From Puccinellia tenuiflora (lineage: Eukaryota; Streptophyta; Magnoliopsida; Poales; Poaceae): a DNA stretch of 64,000 nucleotides. The notes beneath the pieces are model-generated. The model was not told the DNA's origin. It was given only the letters and a program-made list of their open reading frames with translations, and made no database searches. The translations under genes and the position numbers were made by a program. Shown here piece after piece: positions 24,474-35,339 of the stretch. The stretch covers positions 3,665,965 to 3,729,964 of the forward strand of contig QRDG01000473.1 in NCBI GenBank assembly GCA_012064385.1, written 5' to 3'. Every line of letters begins with the position of its first letter. The stretch's first letter is position 1.

Positions 24474-24727
24474 TTCTGTGGCGCACGGTGGGTGGGTGCG
24501 CCACAGAAATATTTCTGTGGCGCACGGTGGGTGGGTGCGCCACAGAAATGTGAATTCTGTGGCGCACCAGGCCAGGTGCGCCACAGAAATGTGAGAATTC
24601 TGTGGCGCACCAAGCCAGGTGCGCCACAGAAAATATTTTTGTGGCGAGAATTCTGTGGCGCACCAAGCAAATCTGGGGGTGCGCCACAGAATTGCAATTT
24701 GGTGCGCCACTGATAGCCCTTTCTGTG
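24474..24727 (+). repeat. Right subterminal hairpin array of the CACTA element
   Basis: Five or six hairpins with the same ctgtggcgca arms as the left array but different loops (for example cggtgggtggg, twice). One is partly broken at 24643-24655. Confidence 0.8.
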
Positions 24728-24733
24728 GTAGTG

Positions 24734-24736
24734 TTT
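24734..24736. other. Target site duplication (right), ttt
   Basis: Matches 22774-22776. Copia interior sequence resumes after it. Confidence 0.8.
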
Positions 24737-25536
24737 GAAGGAGTTCAAAATAAAACAAGAGAAGAAAGGTTCATCTGCTTGTGAGAAATAGGTGAAACAT
24801 TGAGTTGATAACTCAGTACAAAATGATGGTTGGAGGATATGTTAGAATTCACTATGAATCGTTCATAGGACTAAACATATAAGAACCATGTGTTTGTATT
24901 TGACGATATGTGACCCAAGTTCTTGGTTAGAAGAACATGTTAAATGAGGAGTCATTTTTCCATAGAGTTGAGATAATAGAATCTAGAGATTGGTAGACTT
25001 GGTTGAAGTCATAAAACCAAACTAGATTGGGGATCTCATGATAGCAGAAGAGCAGCGAAAGCATGATCGAAAATATCGAAGTGACATGATAGCACTGTCG
25101 ATTTGTGAGTCTACAACATATAGGAGTATATGATTAATTCAAGGATTAAAAGATATAATATTATGGTTTGAGAAATTTTGTTTCAAGATTGAGTGAGTTC
25201 CGGGTGCACATGCTATGTGAAAGTTCCTTTTGACTGATCATACGTCATGTAAGCATAAAAGGGAAACGAAAATCTCACTCTCTAACCAAATATATTATAT
25301 TCATCATGTGATGATGTGAATTATCATGTGATGATAATAGGTTTATCATGAGATGGTAAAGAAATGTCAAATTAGGTGACATTGACGTTTTGCAAAGAAC
25401 ATAAAGAACTGTATAGTACAGAACACGGACAGAACCTCTTCCACGAGCAAACATGATCAGCACTGAGACTCCATGAGTGTTAGACACCATGAGTGTTGGA
25501 TCGAGAAAATGTAAACTAGATTATTGACTCTAGTGC
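24737..25536 (+). other. Non-coding 3' interior of the Copia element
   Basis: AT-rich with no coding region recognised. It ends in the purine tract before the 3' LTR. A short repeat of catgtgatgat / catgagatgg phrases lies at 25305-25350. Confidence 0.6.
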
Positions 25537-25547
25537 AAGTGGGAGAC
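25537..25547 (+). other. Polypurine tract of the Copia element
   Basis: aagtgggagac directly before the 3' LTR, typical of the Angela/BARE group. Confidence 0.85.
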
Positions 25548-27018
25548 TGTTGGGAATATGCCCTAGAGGCAATAATAAAATGTTTATTAGCATATTCATG
25601 TTTATGATAATAGTTTATTATCCATGCTATAATTGTATTAACCGGAAACATAATACATGTGTGGAATATAAACAAACAGGTGTCCCTAGTAAGCCTCTAC
25701 CGGACTAGTTCGTTAGTCAAGAGATGGTTAGAGTTTCCTAACCATGGACTTGTTATAGTCACTTGATAACGGAGTCATATCATTAGGAGTAATGATGTGA
25801 TGGACAAGACCCAAATAATAAAGAGTTGCAATTGATCGTGTCACAACAGTTTCATTGCCAACACTTTTAGTATGCCAAGTATAGTTTCCTTAGACCATGA
25901 GATTATGTCACTCCCGTTTACCGGAGGAATACTTTGTGGACATCAAACGTCACTTCGTAACTGGGTGATTATAAAGGTGGCTTTCAGGTATCTCTGATGG
26001 TATTTGTTGGGTGACATGAATCAAGACTGGGATTTGTCCTTCCTTGTGACGGAAAAGATATCTCTGGGCCCTCTCGGTAATATAGCGTCAGAAAGGTTGC
26101 AACCATGTGATTAAGTGTTAATCACGGAGATCCTATATTATGGATGAGTAAAGAGAATTTGCCAGGTAACGAGATAGAACTAGATATGGAGATATCGACG
26201 ATCAAATCTCGGGCAAATTAAATATCGGTGAGACAAAGGGAATCGTATATGAGATTAAGAATCTCCGGCATCGTGGTTCAATCGATAAAGAACTTCGTTG
26301 AATATGTGGGAGTCAATATGGGCATGCCGGTCCCGCTATTGATTATTGATATGATCATGTCTGCATGTTCTCGAACCCGTAGGGTCACACACTTAACGCT
26401 CCGATGTAGCTAGGGTTAGCGATGAGATAATTGATGGAATGATCGAATGGTGATTCGGAGTCTCGGATAGGATCCCGGACGTCACGAGGAGTTCCGGAGT
26501 GGTCCGGAGAATAAGATTCATATAAGGAAAGTGGTTTCCGGAGGTATCGGAAAGTTCTGGGATTTTCTGGAAGGGTTCCGGAAGATTCTAGAAGGTTCTA
26601 GAGGAGTCTAGAAGTGGGGCCCATAGGAGTATGGGGCCCACGTGGCATAAAAGGGGTGGTGGACTGGCCTCATGGGCCAGCCGCACCACAGCCCTAAGGG
26701 GCCCATGCGTGTGGGCTTGGAGCCCAAGGGAAGGCGCCCCAACTTGGGGGCCAAGGAAAGGGGGGGCCGGCCAGCCCTCCCCAAACCCTAGCACGCCCCT
26801 CCCCTTGCCTCCACCTATAAAAGGAGGGGTGGGGGTGCGGCACACAGAAGGCCAAGGCTGCCTAGCCGCACCCCTCTCCCTTGCCCTAGCCGCCCCCCTC
26901 CTCCACCTCTCCTTGGCGCCACCCCTCCCCGTAGGGCTGCCGCCATCTCCTCCACCATAGATGCTGCACCACCCCTAGCCGTAGGGCTGCTGCACCATGC
27001 CCTCCTCTCCCTCTCCTN
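25548..27018 (+). repeat. 3' LTR of the Copia element, cut by the gap
   Basis: Collinear with 16992-18470. About 400 bp of its 3' end are expected to lie inside the run of N. Confidence 0.9.
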
Positions 27019-27472
27019 NNNNNNNNNNNNNNNNNNNNNNNNNNNNNNNNNNNNNNNNNNNNNNNNNNNNNNNNNNNNNNNNNNNNNNNNNNNNNNNNNN
27101 NNNNNNNNNNNNNNNNNNNNNNNNNNNNNNNNNNNNNNNNNNNNNNNNNNNNNNNNNNNNNNNNNNNNNNNNNNNNNNNNNNNNNNNNNNNNNNNNNNNN
27201 NNNNNNNNNNNNNNNNNNNNNNNNNNNNNNNNNNNNNNNNNNNNNNNNNNNNNNNNNNNNNNNNNNNNNNNNNNNNNNNNNNNNNNNNNNNNNNNNNNNN
27301 NNNNNNNNNNNNNNNNNNNNNNNNNNNNNNNNNNNNNNNNNNNNNNNNNNNNNNNNNNNNNNNNNNNNNNNNNNNNNNNNNNNNNNNNNNNNNNNNNNNN
27401 NNNNNNNNNNNNNNNNNNNNNNNNNNNNNNNNNNNNNNNNNNNNNNNNNNNNNNNNNNNNNNNNNNNNNNNN
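27019..27472. other. Assembly gap (454 N)
   Basis: The gap hides the end of the Copia 3' LTR, its right target duplication, any remainder of the Helitron and the left edge of the tandem array. Sequence left and right of it does not have to be truly adjacent. Confidence 0.99.
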
Positions 27473-28828
27473 TCCATTCCCAAGTGCATACGGAGCAGAT
27501 GTTTCCCGAAATCAGGCAGGAATTTATTTATCCTGCGGCCGAGAGCTGCTCCGGAGCTACCCGAAACAACGGCGGTCTTGTCCGCATCTTTCTTGTCCGC
27601 ATCTTTCTCTCCCCTCTGCAATCTCCGGCCGGCGAGAAATCCTCTGCGGTCTGTGTCACTCTGTTGATGCTAGTTTTCTGGCTGGCAATGATTGTGCTGG
27701 CAGCTGATGTCGTGAGGAAGTGACGAGCAAAAGCACACTGGGAAGGAGTGGCTACTGAATCTAATTGGCAATATGTCAAGGAAGAGGATATGCATGCTTC
27801 TTATGACCTTGTGGCGAATTTGGCATGTGCGTAATGAAGTTGTCCATCATAAACCACCACCACCTATTGAAGCATCTAGACGTTTTCTTGTGAGCTACAT
27901 GGAATCTATATGCTAGATAAAAAATCACTCGGATAAGGATCATGTGAAAGGTAAATTTATATTGGATATATAGGCCTTGAAGTTTCACACTATTGGCGAA
28001 CAAAAGAGTGTATCAACTCCACATTGGATGCCTCCCTCTACAGGCTGGTGCAAGCTTAATACCGATGGTTCCTTTACTATTGCTACTGCTAGTGGATCGG
28101 GTGCAGGAATGATAACTCGTGATGAGAATGGTGGAATTGTTTTTACAGCTGTAGACAATTAACCACTGCAGAGACGCCCTAGAGTCTGAACTATATGCGG
28201 TTATGGAAGGCATCAAGCTAGCACTGCATTGGTGTAGCCAGCCTCTTATCATTGTAGTTGATTGCCTGGAGATTGTCAATCTCTTGAAAAATGAAGCTCT
28301 GGATTTGTCAGTTAATATGACATTGATTGAAGAAATCAAAACCTTGATGAAAGTTCGTCATACTTGTATTACCCATATAAATAGATGCCAAAACGGTGCT
28401 AGTCACTTTTTGGCAAACTACGCTAGAATTAATTCTTGTACGGCTGTTTGGATCGCATCTGGCCCTGAAGGTGTAATTGACATTTGTCACAAGGATTTTT
28501 CATATCCTGATTGAGTAATACAAGTTTCATTCGCAAAAAAATAAATGTGTTGTGCTGGGCAGTACACTAGGCACCTGCGTGCTAGAGGTTAAAATCTCAC
28601 AAGGAGGAATCGTTTTCATCTCAGTACTTCCAATAGTTTCCTGCCCCATTTGGATCCTGCCCGCACCTCCAACCTTTGCCTTTCTAGATATCCATCCACT
28701 TGGCTGCATTTGGTCTAGACTCAAGTACTGTACTGTGCGCCTAGATAACTAGGGTGGTGAGTAAGCTGCCTAGAGAAACCACCTTGCAATTCCATGCCCT
28801 GCATGCACGATGCATGGTGTGATGTTCA
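27473..28828 (+). repeat. Array copy A (left part lost in the gap)
   Basis: It starts at the unit position equal to 30497 in copy B, so the first about 1.67 kb of the unit are missing. Its right end reads gatgttca before the next unit. The bases gatgtt are shared only with copy G; the other copies have gatgct. Confidence 0.9.
27740..28541 (+). pseudogene. LINE-type RNase H fragment, copy A
   Basis: From the ATG at 27773 the frame encodes residues MSRKRICMLLMTLWRIWHVRNEVVHH, the end of a zf-RVT-like region, but an in-frame TAG replaces a codon near 27914 and another lies near 27970. It then reads the start of an RVT_3 RNase H domain (KLNTDGSFT). Unlike copies B-G it keeps the frame through ATASGSGAG because it lacks an extra T near 28090. 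It then loses the frame at 28146-28163, where two single bases are missing. The second half reads DALESELYAV and IIVVDCLEIV, giving the expected Asp-Glu-Asp catalytic positions. The stop at 28512-28514 is followed by an A tail, as in a 5'-truncated LINE insertion. Confidence 0.75.
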
Positions 28829-29530
28829 CACTACTAGGAAACTAGCTATAGGTGGAATGCTATTTTGTGGCGCACCAATATTTCATGCACCACTAAATTT
28901 TTTTTGTGGCGCACCAGTTGCCATGCGCCACTAGATTCAGCTTTTCTGTGGCGCATCTGGAGGACATGCGCCACTAAAAGAAGACATTCTGTGGCGCACC
29001 TTCCTCCATGCGTCACAGAAATTCTGTGGGCCCCACAACCAACGGCTGGCTTGCATCCTACGCCGCCTTTTCTGTGGCGCATGGAGCAAGGTGCGCCACA
29101 GAAATGTACATTTCTGTGGCGCATCTGGCCCCATGCGCCACAGAAATATGGTGGGCCCGACACCAATGATTAGGGGCTGCACAATTCTGTGGCGCATGGG
29201 TCCACATGCGCCACAGAAAGTGACATTTCTGTGGCGCATGTGGTTCCATGCGCCACAGAATTGTGCAGCATTTTTTCACCCCACGCACCCCCCCCCCCCG
29301 TGGATCGCCTTTTTAGTTTCGCACCAAGTGAAATAAAATAATAAAAAATTCAAAAAATAAAATCATTTTAGATATAGGGAAAGTTTAGGGTCTAGTTGTT
29401 AGGAAAAATTTAAAATACACATTTTGACATTTTTTTTCCAAAAGTAGGTAAAAAATATTAAAACGGGCATAACTTTTGCATACGACGTCGAAAAAATGCG
29501 TTTAATACCTTAAAAAAAACTAGAGAAAAT
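28829..29530 (+). mobile_element. CACTA left end in copy B
   Basis: The terminus CACTACTAGGAAACTAGC is followed by hairpins with ctgtggcgca arms, a poly-C run (29289-29301) and an AT-rich stretch ending ctagagaaaat. The order matches 22777-23520. No matching right terminus exists in the unit. Confidence 0.85.
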
Positions 29531-30739
29531 TTCTGAACCGCCTTCAATCGGTTCTTCTTGTCAAGTGGGTTTGCATTTACAAAATCCCCTTCACCAAGTA
29601 GATGATTATCTTTTATCTAAATTTTATTTTGTGGGAGTAAAGGTCTTACTATGATCATCATTCATTTTATTCCAGCGTACATAGTCTCTAATGCTATGCC
29701 CTATGAATTATACATGAGTGTAGAGGTGTTTAAGTATTTGTTATTGTGCACATACCTAGACGAAATTTGGATATATGATATTTATGTAGCCGTATGTGAG
29801 CCCATCATATTTGCTGCCCAACCCGACAATTCCGATGTCCCGATCGAGATTTGTAAAAAAAATCTACTTTGTTTAACGAGCCATAGCTAGCTCTACGATA
29901 AGAATTATCAAGTAGGTGGATGTTGTCACCAATATGCCTTCTTGTTCGCTATCTGCCTATCTATTACTGGTTCCTGGTGGACACAATGTTTTAGATACAA
30001 TTTTCCTTGGATTTATTTGATTATGCTATTAGGTCCACCAGGAAAATAGCTTGAGAATATCTTCGAAGCCTAATCAGGGCCGCTGGTTTTGTTATTGACC
30101 CGATTTGTTTCCCTTTAATCCCACCCGTTTTGATACGTAGTGCATCCGTCTGCAAATTCTTTTCCTCTCTTTGTTTATTCTACTATCCCGTTACCTCGTA
30201 TCTCACAAGGAGGAATCGTTTTCATCTCTTGCAAAACTCACAGAAGCAAGCTGACAAACACAGCGTGTTCGTTGGTTCTTTTGCAAAATCACAGTTCAAA
30301 TTTGCCAAGGAAGCCATCTCGACGGACAAGCAACGAACATGCCGAGACAAAAACATCAAACAGCGGTGAGATCTTGCTTCCATCCGTGGCAAAAAAGAAG
30401 AGGTTAAAAAACAAAAAGGCAAAAGGCTCGAGCATATTCAGGCCGTCACCTCAGGTTGCCAGTCGAGCTAGTATATAGCTAGGCACGTACTACGTCTCCA
30501 TTCCCAAGTGCATACGGAGTAGATGTTTCCCGAAATCAAGCAGGAATTTATTTATCCTGCGGCCGAGAGCTGCTCCGGAGCTACCCGAAACAACGGCGGT
30601 CTTGTCCGCATCTTTCTCTCCCCTCTGCAATCTCCGGCCGGCGAGAAATCCTCTGCGGTCTATGTCACTCTGTTGATGCTAGTTTTCTGCTGGCAATGAT
30701 TGTCCTGGCGGCTGATGTCGTGAGGAAGTGACGAGCAAA
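29531..30739 (+). other. Non-coding middle of the array unit (copy B shown)
   Basis: After the CACTA piece the unit has AT-rich sequence with no coding region. A 29-bp block at 30200-30228 recurs downstream of each LINE fragment (for example 28594-28622 in copy A), differing by one base in copies C-E. A purine-rich stretch (30385-30420) and a GC-rich stretch with gccggcgag (30630-30650) follow. The same layout holds in the other copies. Confidence 0.7.
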
Positions 30740-31558
30740 AGCACACTGGGAAGGAGTGGCTACTGAATCTAATTGGCAATATGTCAAGGAAGAGGATATG
30801 CACGCTTCTTATGACCTTGTGGCGAATTTGGCATGTGCGTAATGAAGTTGTCCATCATAAACCACCACCACCTATTGAAGCATCTAGACGTTTTCTTGTG
30901 AGCTACATGGAATCTATATGCCAGATAAAAAATCACTCCGATAAGGATCATGTGAAAGGTAAATTTATATTGGATATAGAGGCCTTGAAGTTTCACACTA
31001 TTGGCGAACAAAAGAGTGTATCAACTCCACATTGGATGCCTCCCTCTACAGGCTGGTGCAAGCTTAATACCGATGGTTCCTTTACTGTTGCTACTTGCTA
31101 GTGGATCGGGTGCAGGAATGATAACTCGTGATGAGAATGGTGGAATTGTTTTTACAGCTTGTAGACAATTAAACCACTGCAGAGACGCCCTAGAGTCTGA
31201 ACTATATGCGGTTATGGAAGGCATCAAGATAGCACTGCATTGGTGTAGCCAGCCTCTTATCATTGTAGTTGATTGCCTAGAGATTGTCAATCTCTTGAAA
31301 AATAAAGCTCTGGATTTGTCAGTTCATACGACATTGATTGAAGAAATCAAAACCTTGATGAAAGTTCGTCATACTTGTATTACCCATATAAATAGATGCC
31401 AAAACGGTGCTAGTCACTTTTTGGCAAACTACGCTAGAATTAATTCTTGTACGGCTGTTTGGATCGCATCTGGCCCTGAAGTTGTAATTGACATTTGTCA
31501 CAAGGATTTTTCATATCCTGATTGAGTAATACAAGTTTCATTCGCAAAACAAAAAAAT
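30740..31558 (+). pseudogene. LINE-type RNase H fragment, copy B
   Basis: The ATG at 30781 opens a clean 106-codon frame into the RNase H start. An extra T in the run ctacttgcta (about 31095) then brings a TAG in the first frame. The domain continues in the next frame (from about 31100 to the stop at 31523-31525) with ESELYAV and VVDCLEIV. The Trp codon in LHWCSQP is intact. One change (KIALHW for KLALHW) is private to this copy. One frameshift is therefore enough to inactivate it. Confidence 0.78.
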
Positions 31559-31842
31559 CTGTGTTGTGCTGGGCAGTACACTAGGCACCTGCGTGCTAGC
31601 GGTTAAAATCTCACAAGGAGGAATCGTCTTCATCTCAGTACTTCCAATAGTTTCCTGCCCCATTTGGATCCTGCCCGCACCTCCCACCTTTGCCTTTCTA
31701 GATACCCATCCACTTGGCTGCATTTGGTCTAGACTCAAGTACTGTACTGTGCGCCTAGATAACTAGGGTGGTGAGTGAGCTGCCTAGAGAAACCACCTTG
31801 CAATTCCATGCCCTGCATGCACGATGCATGGTGTGATGCTCA

Positions 31843-32446
31843 CACTACTAGGAAACTAGCTATAGGTGGAATGCTATTTTGTGCCGCACCAATATTTCAT
31901 GCGCCACTAAATTTTTTTTTGTGGCGCACCAGTTGCCATGCGCCACTAGATTCAGCTTTTCCTCCATGCGCCACAGAAATTCTGTGGGCCCCACAACCAA
32001 CGGCTGGCTTGCATCCTACGCCGCCTTTTCTGTGGCGCATGGAGCAAGGTGCGCCACAGAAATGTACATTTCTGTGGCGCATCTGGCCCGATGCGCCACA
32101 GAAATATGGTGGGCCCGACACCAATGATTAGGGGCTGCACAATTCTGTGGCGCATGTGGTTCCATGCGCCATAGAATTGTGCAGCATTTTTTCACCCCAC
32201 GCACCCCCCCCCCCCCGTGGATCGCCTTTTCAGTTTTGAACCAAGTGAAAGAAAATGATAAGAAATTCAAAAAATAAAATCCTTTTAGATATAGGGAAGG
32301 TTTAGGGTCTAGTTGTTAGGAAAAATTTAAAATACACATTTTGATTTTTTTTTCCAAAAGTAGGTAAAAAAATATTAAAACGGGCATAACTTTTGCATAC
32401 GACGTCGAAAAAATGCGTTTAATACCTTAAAAAAAACTAGAGAAAA
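31843..32446 (+). mobile_element. CACTA left end in copy C
   Basis: The same terminus as in copy B, with the shortest hairpin array of the six. One of the hairpin pairs is fused by deletion, giving cgcatgtggttcc directly after the first arm. Confidence 0.82.
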
Positions 32447-33972
32447 ACCTCGGAACCGCCCTCAATCGGTTCTTCTTGTCAAGTGGGTTTGCATTTACAA
32501 AATCCCCTTCACCAAGTAGATGATTATCTTTTATCTAAATTTTATTTTGTGGGAGTAAAGGTCTTACTATGATCATCATTCATTTTATTTCAGCGTACAT
32601 AGTCTCTAATGCTATGCCCTATGAATTATACATGAGTGTAGAGGTGTTTAAGTATTTGTTATTGTGCACATACCTAGACTATACAAGATCCATATCTTTA
32701 ACTTAGAGATGATAGGCGTTGATGCTGCTACTAGAACGAAATTTGGATATATGATATTTATGTAGCCGTATGTGAGCCCATCATATTTGCTGCCCAACCC
32801 GACAATTCCGATGTCCCAATCGAGATTTGTAAAAAAAAAAATCTAGTTTGTTTAACGAGCCATAGCTAGCTCTACGATAAGAATTATCAAGTAGGTGGAT
32901 GTTGTCACCAATATGCCTTCTTGTTCGCTATCTGCCTATCTATTACTGGTTCCTGGTGGACACAATGTTTTAGATACAATTTTCCTTGGATTTATTTGAT
33001 TATGCTATTAGGTCCACAAGGAAAATAGCTTGAGAATAGCTTCGAAGCCTAATCAGGGCCGCTGGTTTTGTTATTGACCTGATTTGTTTCCCTTCAATCC
33101 CACCCGTTTTGATACGTAGTGCATCCGTCTGCAAATTCTTTTCCTCTCTTTGTTTATTCTACTATCCCGTTACCTCGTATCTCACAAGGAGGAATCGTTT
33201 TCATCTCTTGCAAAACTCACAGAAGCAAGCTGACAAACACAACGTGTTCGTTGGTTCTTTTGCAAAATCACAGTTCAAATTTGCCAAGGAAGCCATCTCG
33301 CCGGACAAGCAACGAACATGCCGAGACAAAAACATCAAACAGCAGTGAGATCTTGCTTCCATCCGTGGCAAAAAAGAAGAGGTTAAAAAACAAAAAGGCA
33401 AAAAGGCTCGAGCATATTCAGGTCGTCACCTCAGGTTGCCAGTCGAGCTAGTATATAGCTAGGCACGTACTACGTCTCCATTCCCAAGTGCATACAGAGT
33501 AGATGTTTCCCGAAATCAGGCAGGAATTTATTTATCCTGCGGCCGAGAGCTGCTCCGGAGCTACCCGAAATAATGGCGGTCTTGTCTGCATCTTTCTTGT
33601 CTGCATCTTTCTCTCCCCTCTGCAATCTCCGGCCGGCGAGAAATCCTCTGCGGTCTGTGTCACTCTGTTGATGTTAGTTTTCTGCTGCCAATGATTGTGC
33701 TGGCGGCTGATGTCGTGAGGAAGTGACGAGCAAAAGCACACTGGGAAGGAGTGGCTACTGAATCTAATTGGCAATATGTCTAGGAAGAGGATATGCATGC
33801 TTCTTATGACCTTGTGGCGAATTTGGCATGTGCGTAATGAAGTTGTCCATCATAAACCACCACCACCTATTGAAGTATCTAGACGTTTTCTTATGAGCTA
33901 CATGGAATCTATATGGCAGATAAAAAATCACTCGGATAGGGATCATGTGAAAGGTAAATTTATATTGGATAT

Positions 33973-33975
33973 AGA
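33973..33975. other. Target site duplication (left), aga
   Basis: Uninterrupted copies read gatatagaggcc. Here gatataga precedes the CACTA terminus and agaggcc follows the other end, so aga is duplicated. Confidence 0.93.
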
Positions 33976-34004
33976 CACTAGTGGAAAAACAGCCAAAGGA
34001 TGTT

Positions 34005-34230
34005 ACCCTTAGTACCGGTTTGGTTACAAACCGGTACTAAAGCTAGCACTAGTACCGGCTCCAGAGCGCAGTGCGCTGGGAATCTGTAGTACCGGTTTGT
34101 GCTAGACCTTTAGTACCGGTTCGTGCTACGAACCGGTACTAAAGGGTTTCGCGCCAAAAATGCTGCGGCTGCGGGGCCGGCGCTGCACCTTTAGTACCGG
34201 TTTGCTATGCAAACCGGTACTAGAGGGTGT
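34005..34230 (+). repeat. Left subterminal hairpins of the autonomous CACTA element
   Basis: At least three hairpins: tagtaccggtttggttac with its complement near 34010-34042, another pair near 34110-34145, and one near 34192-34225. These are candidate binding sites for the element's DNA-binding protein (family knowledge). Confidence 0.8.
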
Positions 34231-34716
34231 GCAGCCTATTTCATCAACCCGACCCGCTCATTTTTTCATCTCCAACACATTTCCAACATAAATCTCTCCT
34301 CTCACACTCCAAACAAATCTCCATTTTTCTCCACCATTTTGTTAAGATTGGCGGCAACCATCTATCCAAGGGTTAGCAACATGATCCTTTCTTCCGGCGT
34401 TCCTAATTTAGCTCATTTCGTATAGTTTAACTCTTTTCACTTTTTTAGTGCTAGCAAGGTGTTTGATGAAATGTCTAAGTTAGTGATTTCATTCGTTTTA
34501 TATGCAATTTGATCTCAAATTAAAGTATGCTTTGTTGGTTTTAGTATCTTCCCCGTCCTCACCGCCGTCGATCGCCAGCGCCGTCCCTAGCCGGCACCAC
34601 CTCGGTGAGCCTACTTGTTTTTATGTTTTATACAAAAACTTAGTTTTATGTGATAGATGCATAGTTTTACTTTATAATTTTCTTACTTGTATGATTGTTT
34701 TTTTATGTATAGTGCC

Positions 34717-35175
34717 ATGGTTTTGATATCCGTCCCCGTCGGCCCTCGTCCGGTCTATGATTCGGATGTGGTATACTTTTATAACTATTTGTTTCATTTT
34801 GTCATGTGACAATTATGCCGACCAACTTGACATAGATATTTTATCTAGGAGGTAGTTGAACCAGAAATTACAACCGACCCTCTTGTCGAGATGCTCAATT
34901 TATTTGAGAAAGAAAATAATGATTTGAAAGAAAAATTGAAAAGAAGTGAAGATCTTCGTCTGCAATGCCTAGAAGAGAAGATGAAATTGGACTTGAAGTT
35001 TGCCGACGTCGTCGATGATCACCAGATCAAGATGGATGCAATGCGCTTGAAGATTAAAAAGATTAGAAAATATGCCATTAATCAAGAGGCTTGGTATCAT
35101 TATGCTGTTGGTTCAGTAGTTACCTTAGTTGCGATTTTCATCGCATTTTTTGTTGGTTTTAATTTTTTTAGATAG
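34717..35175 (+). CDS. Small coiled-coil and membrane-segment protein of the CACTA element (two exons)
   Basis: Model: exon 34717-34770 (ATG, 18 codons), intron 34771-34848 (gt...ag), exon 34849-35175 with the stop. The splice keeps frame and gives a 126-residue protein. Residues about 30-60 are Lys/Glu-rich with heptad spacing (FEKENNDLKEKLKRSEDL), followed by a conserved-looking block (VVDDHQIKMDAMRLKIKKI) and a C-terminal hydrophobic segment (VVTLVAIFIAFFVGFNFF). A tail-anchored membrane protein with an N-terminal coiled coil is the simplest reading. From memory, similar short frames sit just upstream of the transposase in other grass CACTA elements. The function is unknown to me. An upstream non-coding exon around 34548-34600 (Ser/Pro codons, donor at gtgagc) is possible. 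Confidence 0.6.
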
Positions 35176-35339
35176 TTGTATGTTAGTTTGAGTGTATGTT
35201 TTATGAGAACTATGTATTACATTTGGTCAGTACTCTAATTTGCTTTTAATGTGATGAACTTGAATATTAATTAATTTTGTCACTCATCTATTTATGAAGT
35301 AGTGTAATTAACGGTTATTGATATACTTATATAATGCAG

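Larger units (their letters stand above)
22777..24733 (+). mobile_element. Non-autonomous CACTA transposon inserted in the Copia element
   Basis: The left terminus is CACTACCAGGAAAAG and the right terminus reads CACTACCACAGAAAG on the opposite strand, flanked by ttt duplications. Subterminal regions are filled with hairpin repeats built on ctgtggcgca / tgcgccacag. The 1957-bp interior has no transposase. It consists of an AT-rich part, a CT-rich tandem repeat and CCTCCA/CCGGCGA-type repeats. It must be moved in trans. The first about 745 bp resemble the left part of every unit of the tandem array at 28829-57065. Confidence 0.88.
16992..27018 (+). mobile_element. Non-autonomous Angela/BARE-type Copia retrotransposon (right end in gap)
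   Basis: LTRs of about 1.87 kb start TGTTGGGAATATGCCC. The primer site is the initiator-Met type (tggtatcagagc) and the tract before the 3' LTR is aagtgggagac, all typical of the Triticeae Angela/BARE/WIS group. The interior carries only a degenerate gag (20108-20720) followed by 4 kb of non-coding sequence and a CACTA insertion. No protease, integrase, reverse transcriptase or RNase H is seen. The 3' LTR runs into the assembly gap at 27019, so the right boundary and target duplication are not visible. The left duplication would be tccac (16987-16991). Confidence 0.85.
28829..31842 (+). repeat. Array copy B, 3014 bp
   Basis: It has the longest hairpin array. About 55 bp near 28943-28998, containing two extra arms, are absent from copies C-G. 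It has only one cttgtccgcatctt phrase near 30600, where the other copies have two. Confidence 0.93.

Noticed and set aside
23732..24553. Long Pro/Ser-rich frame across the CT-rich CACTA interior
   Set aside because: It follows pyrimidine-rich tandem repeats, exists in several frames and on both strands, and includes the hairpin arms. It is a composition effect, not a gene.
22805..24727. CRISPR-like arrangement of repeats and variable spacers
   Set aside because: The repeats are inverted arms forming hairpins inside CACTA termini in a plant genome, not direct repeats with unique spacers.
26815..27707. Frames running through the run of N
   Set aside because: The middle is unknown sequence, so the frames join unrelated LTR and array DNA.
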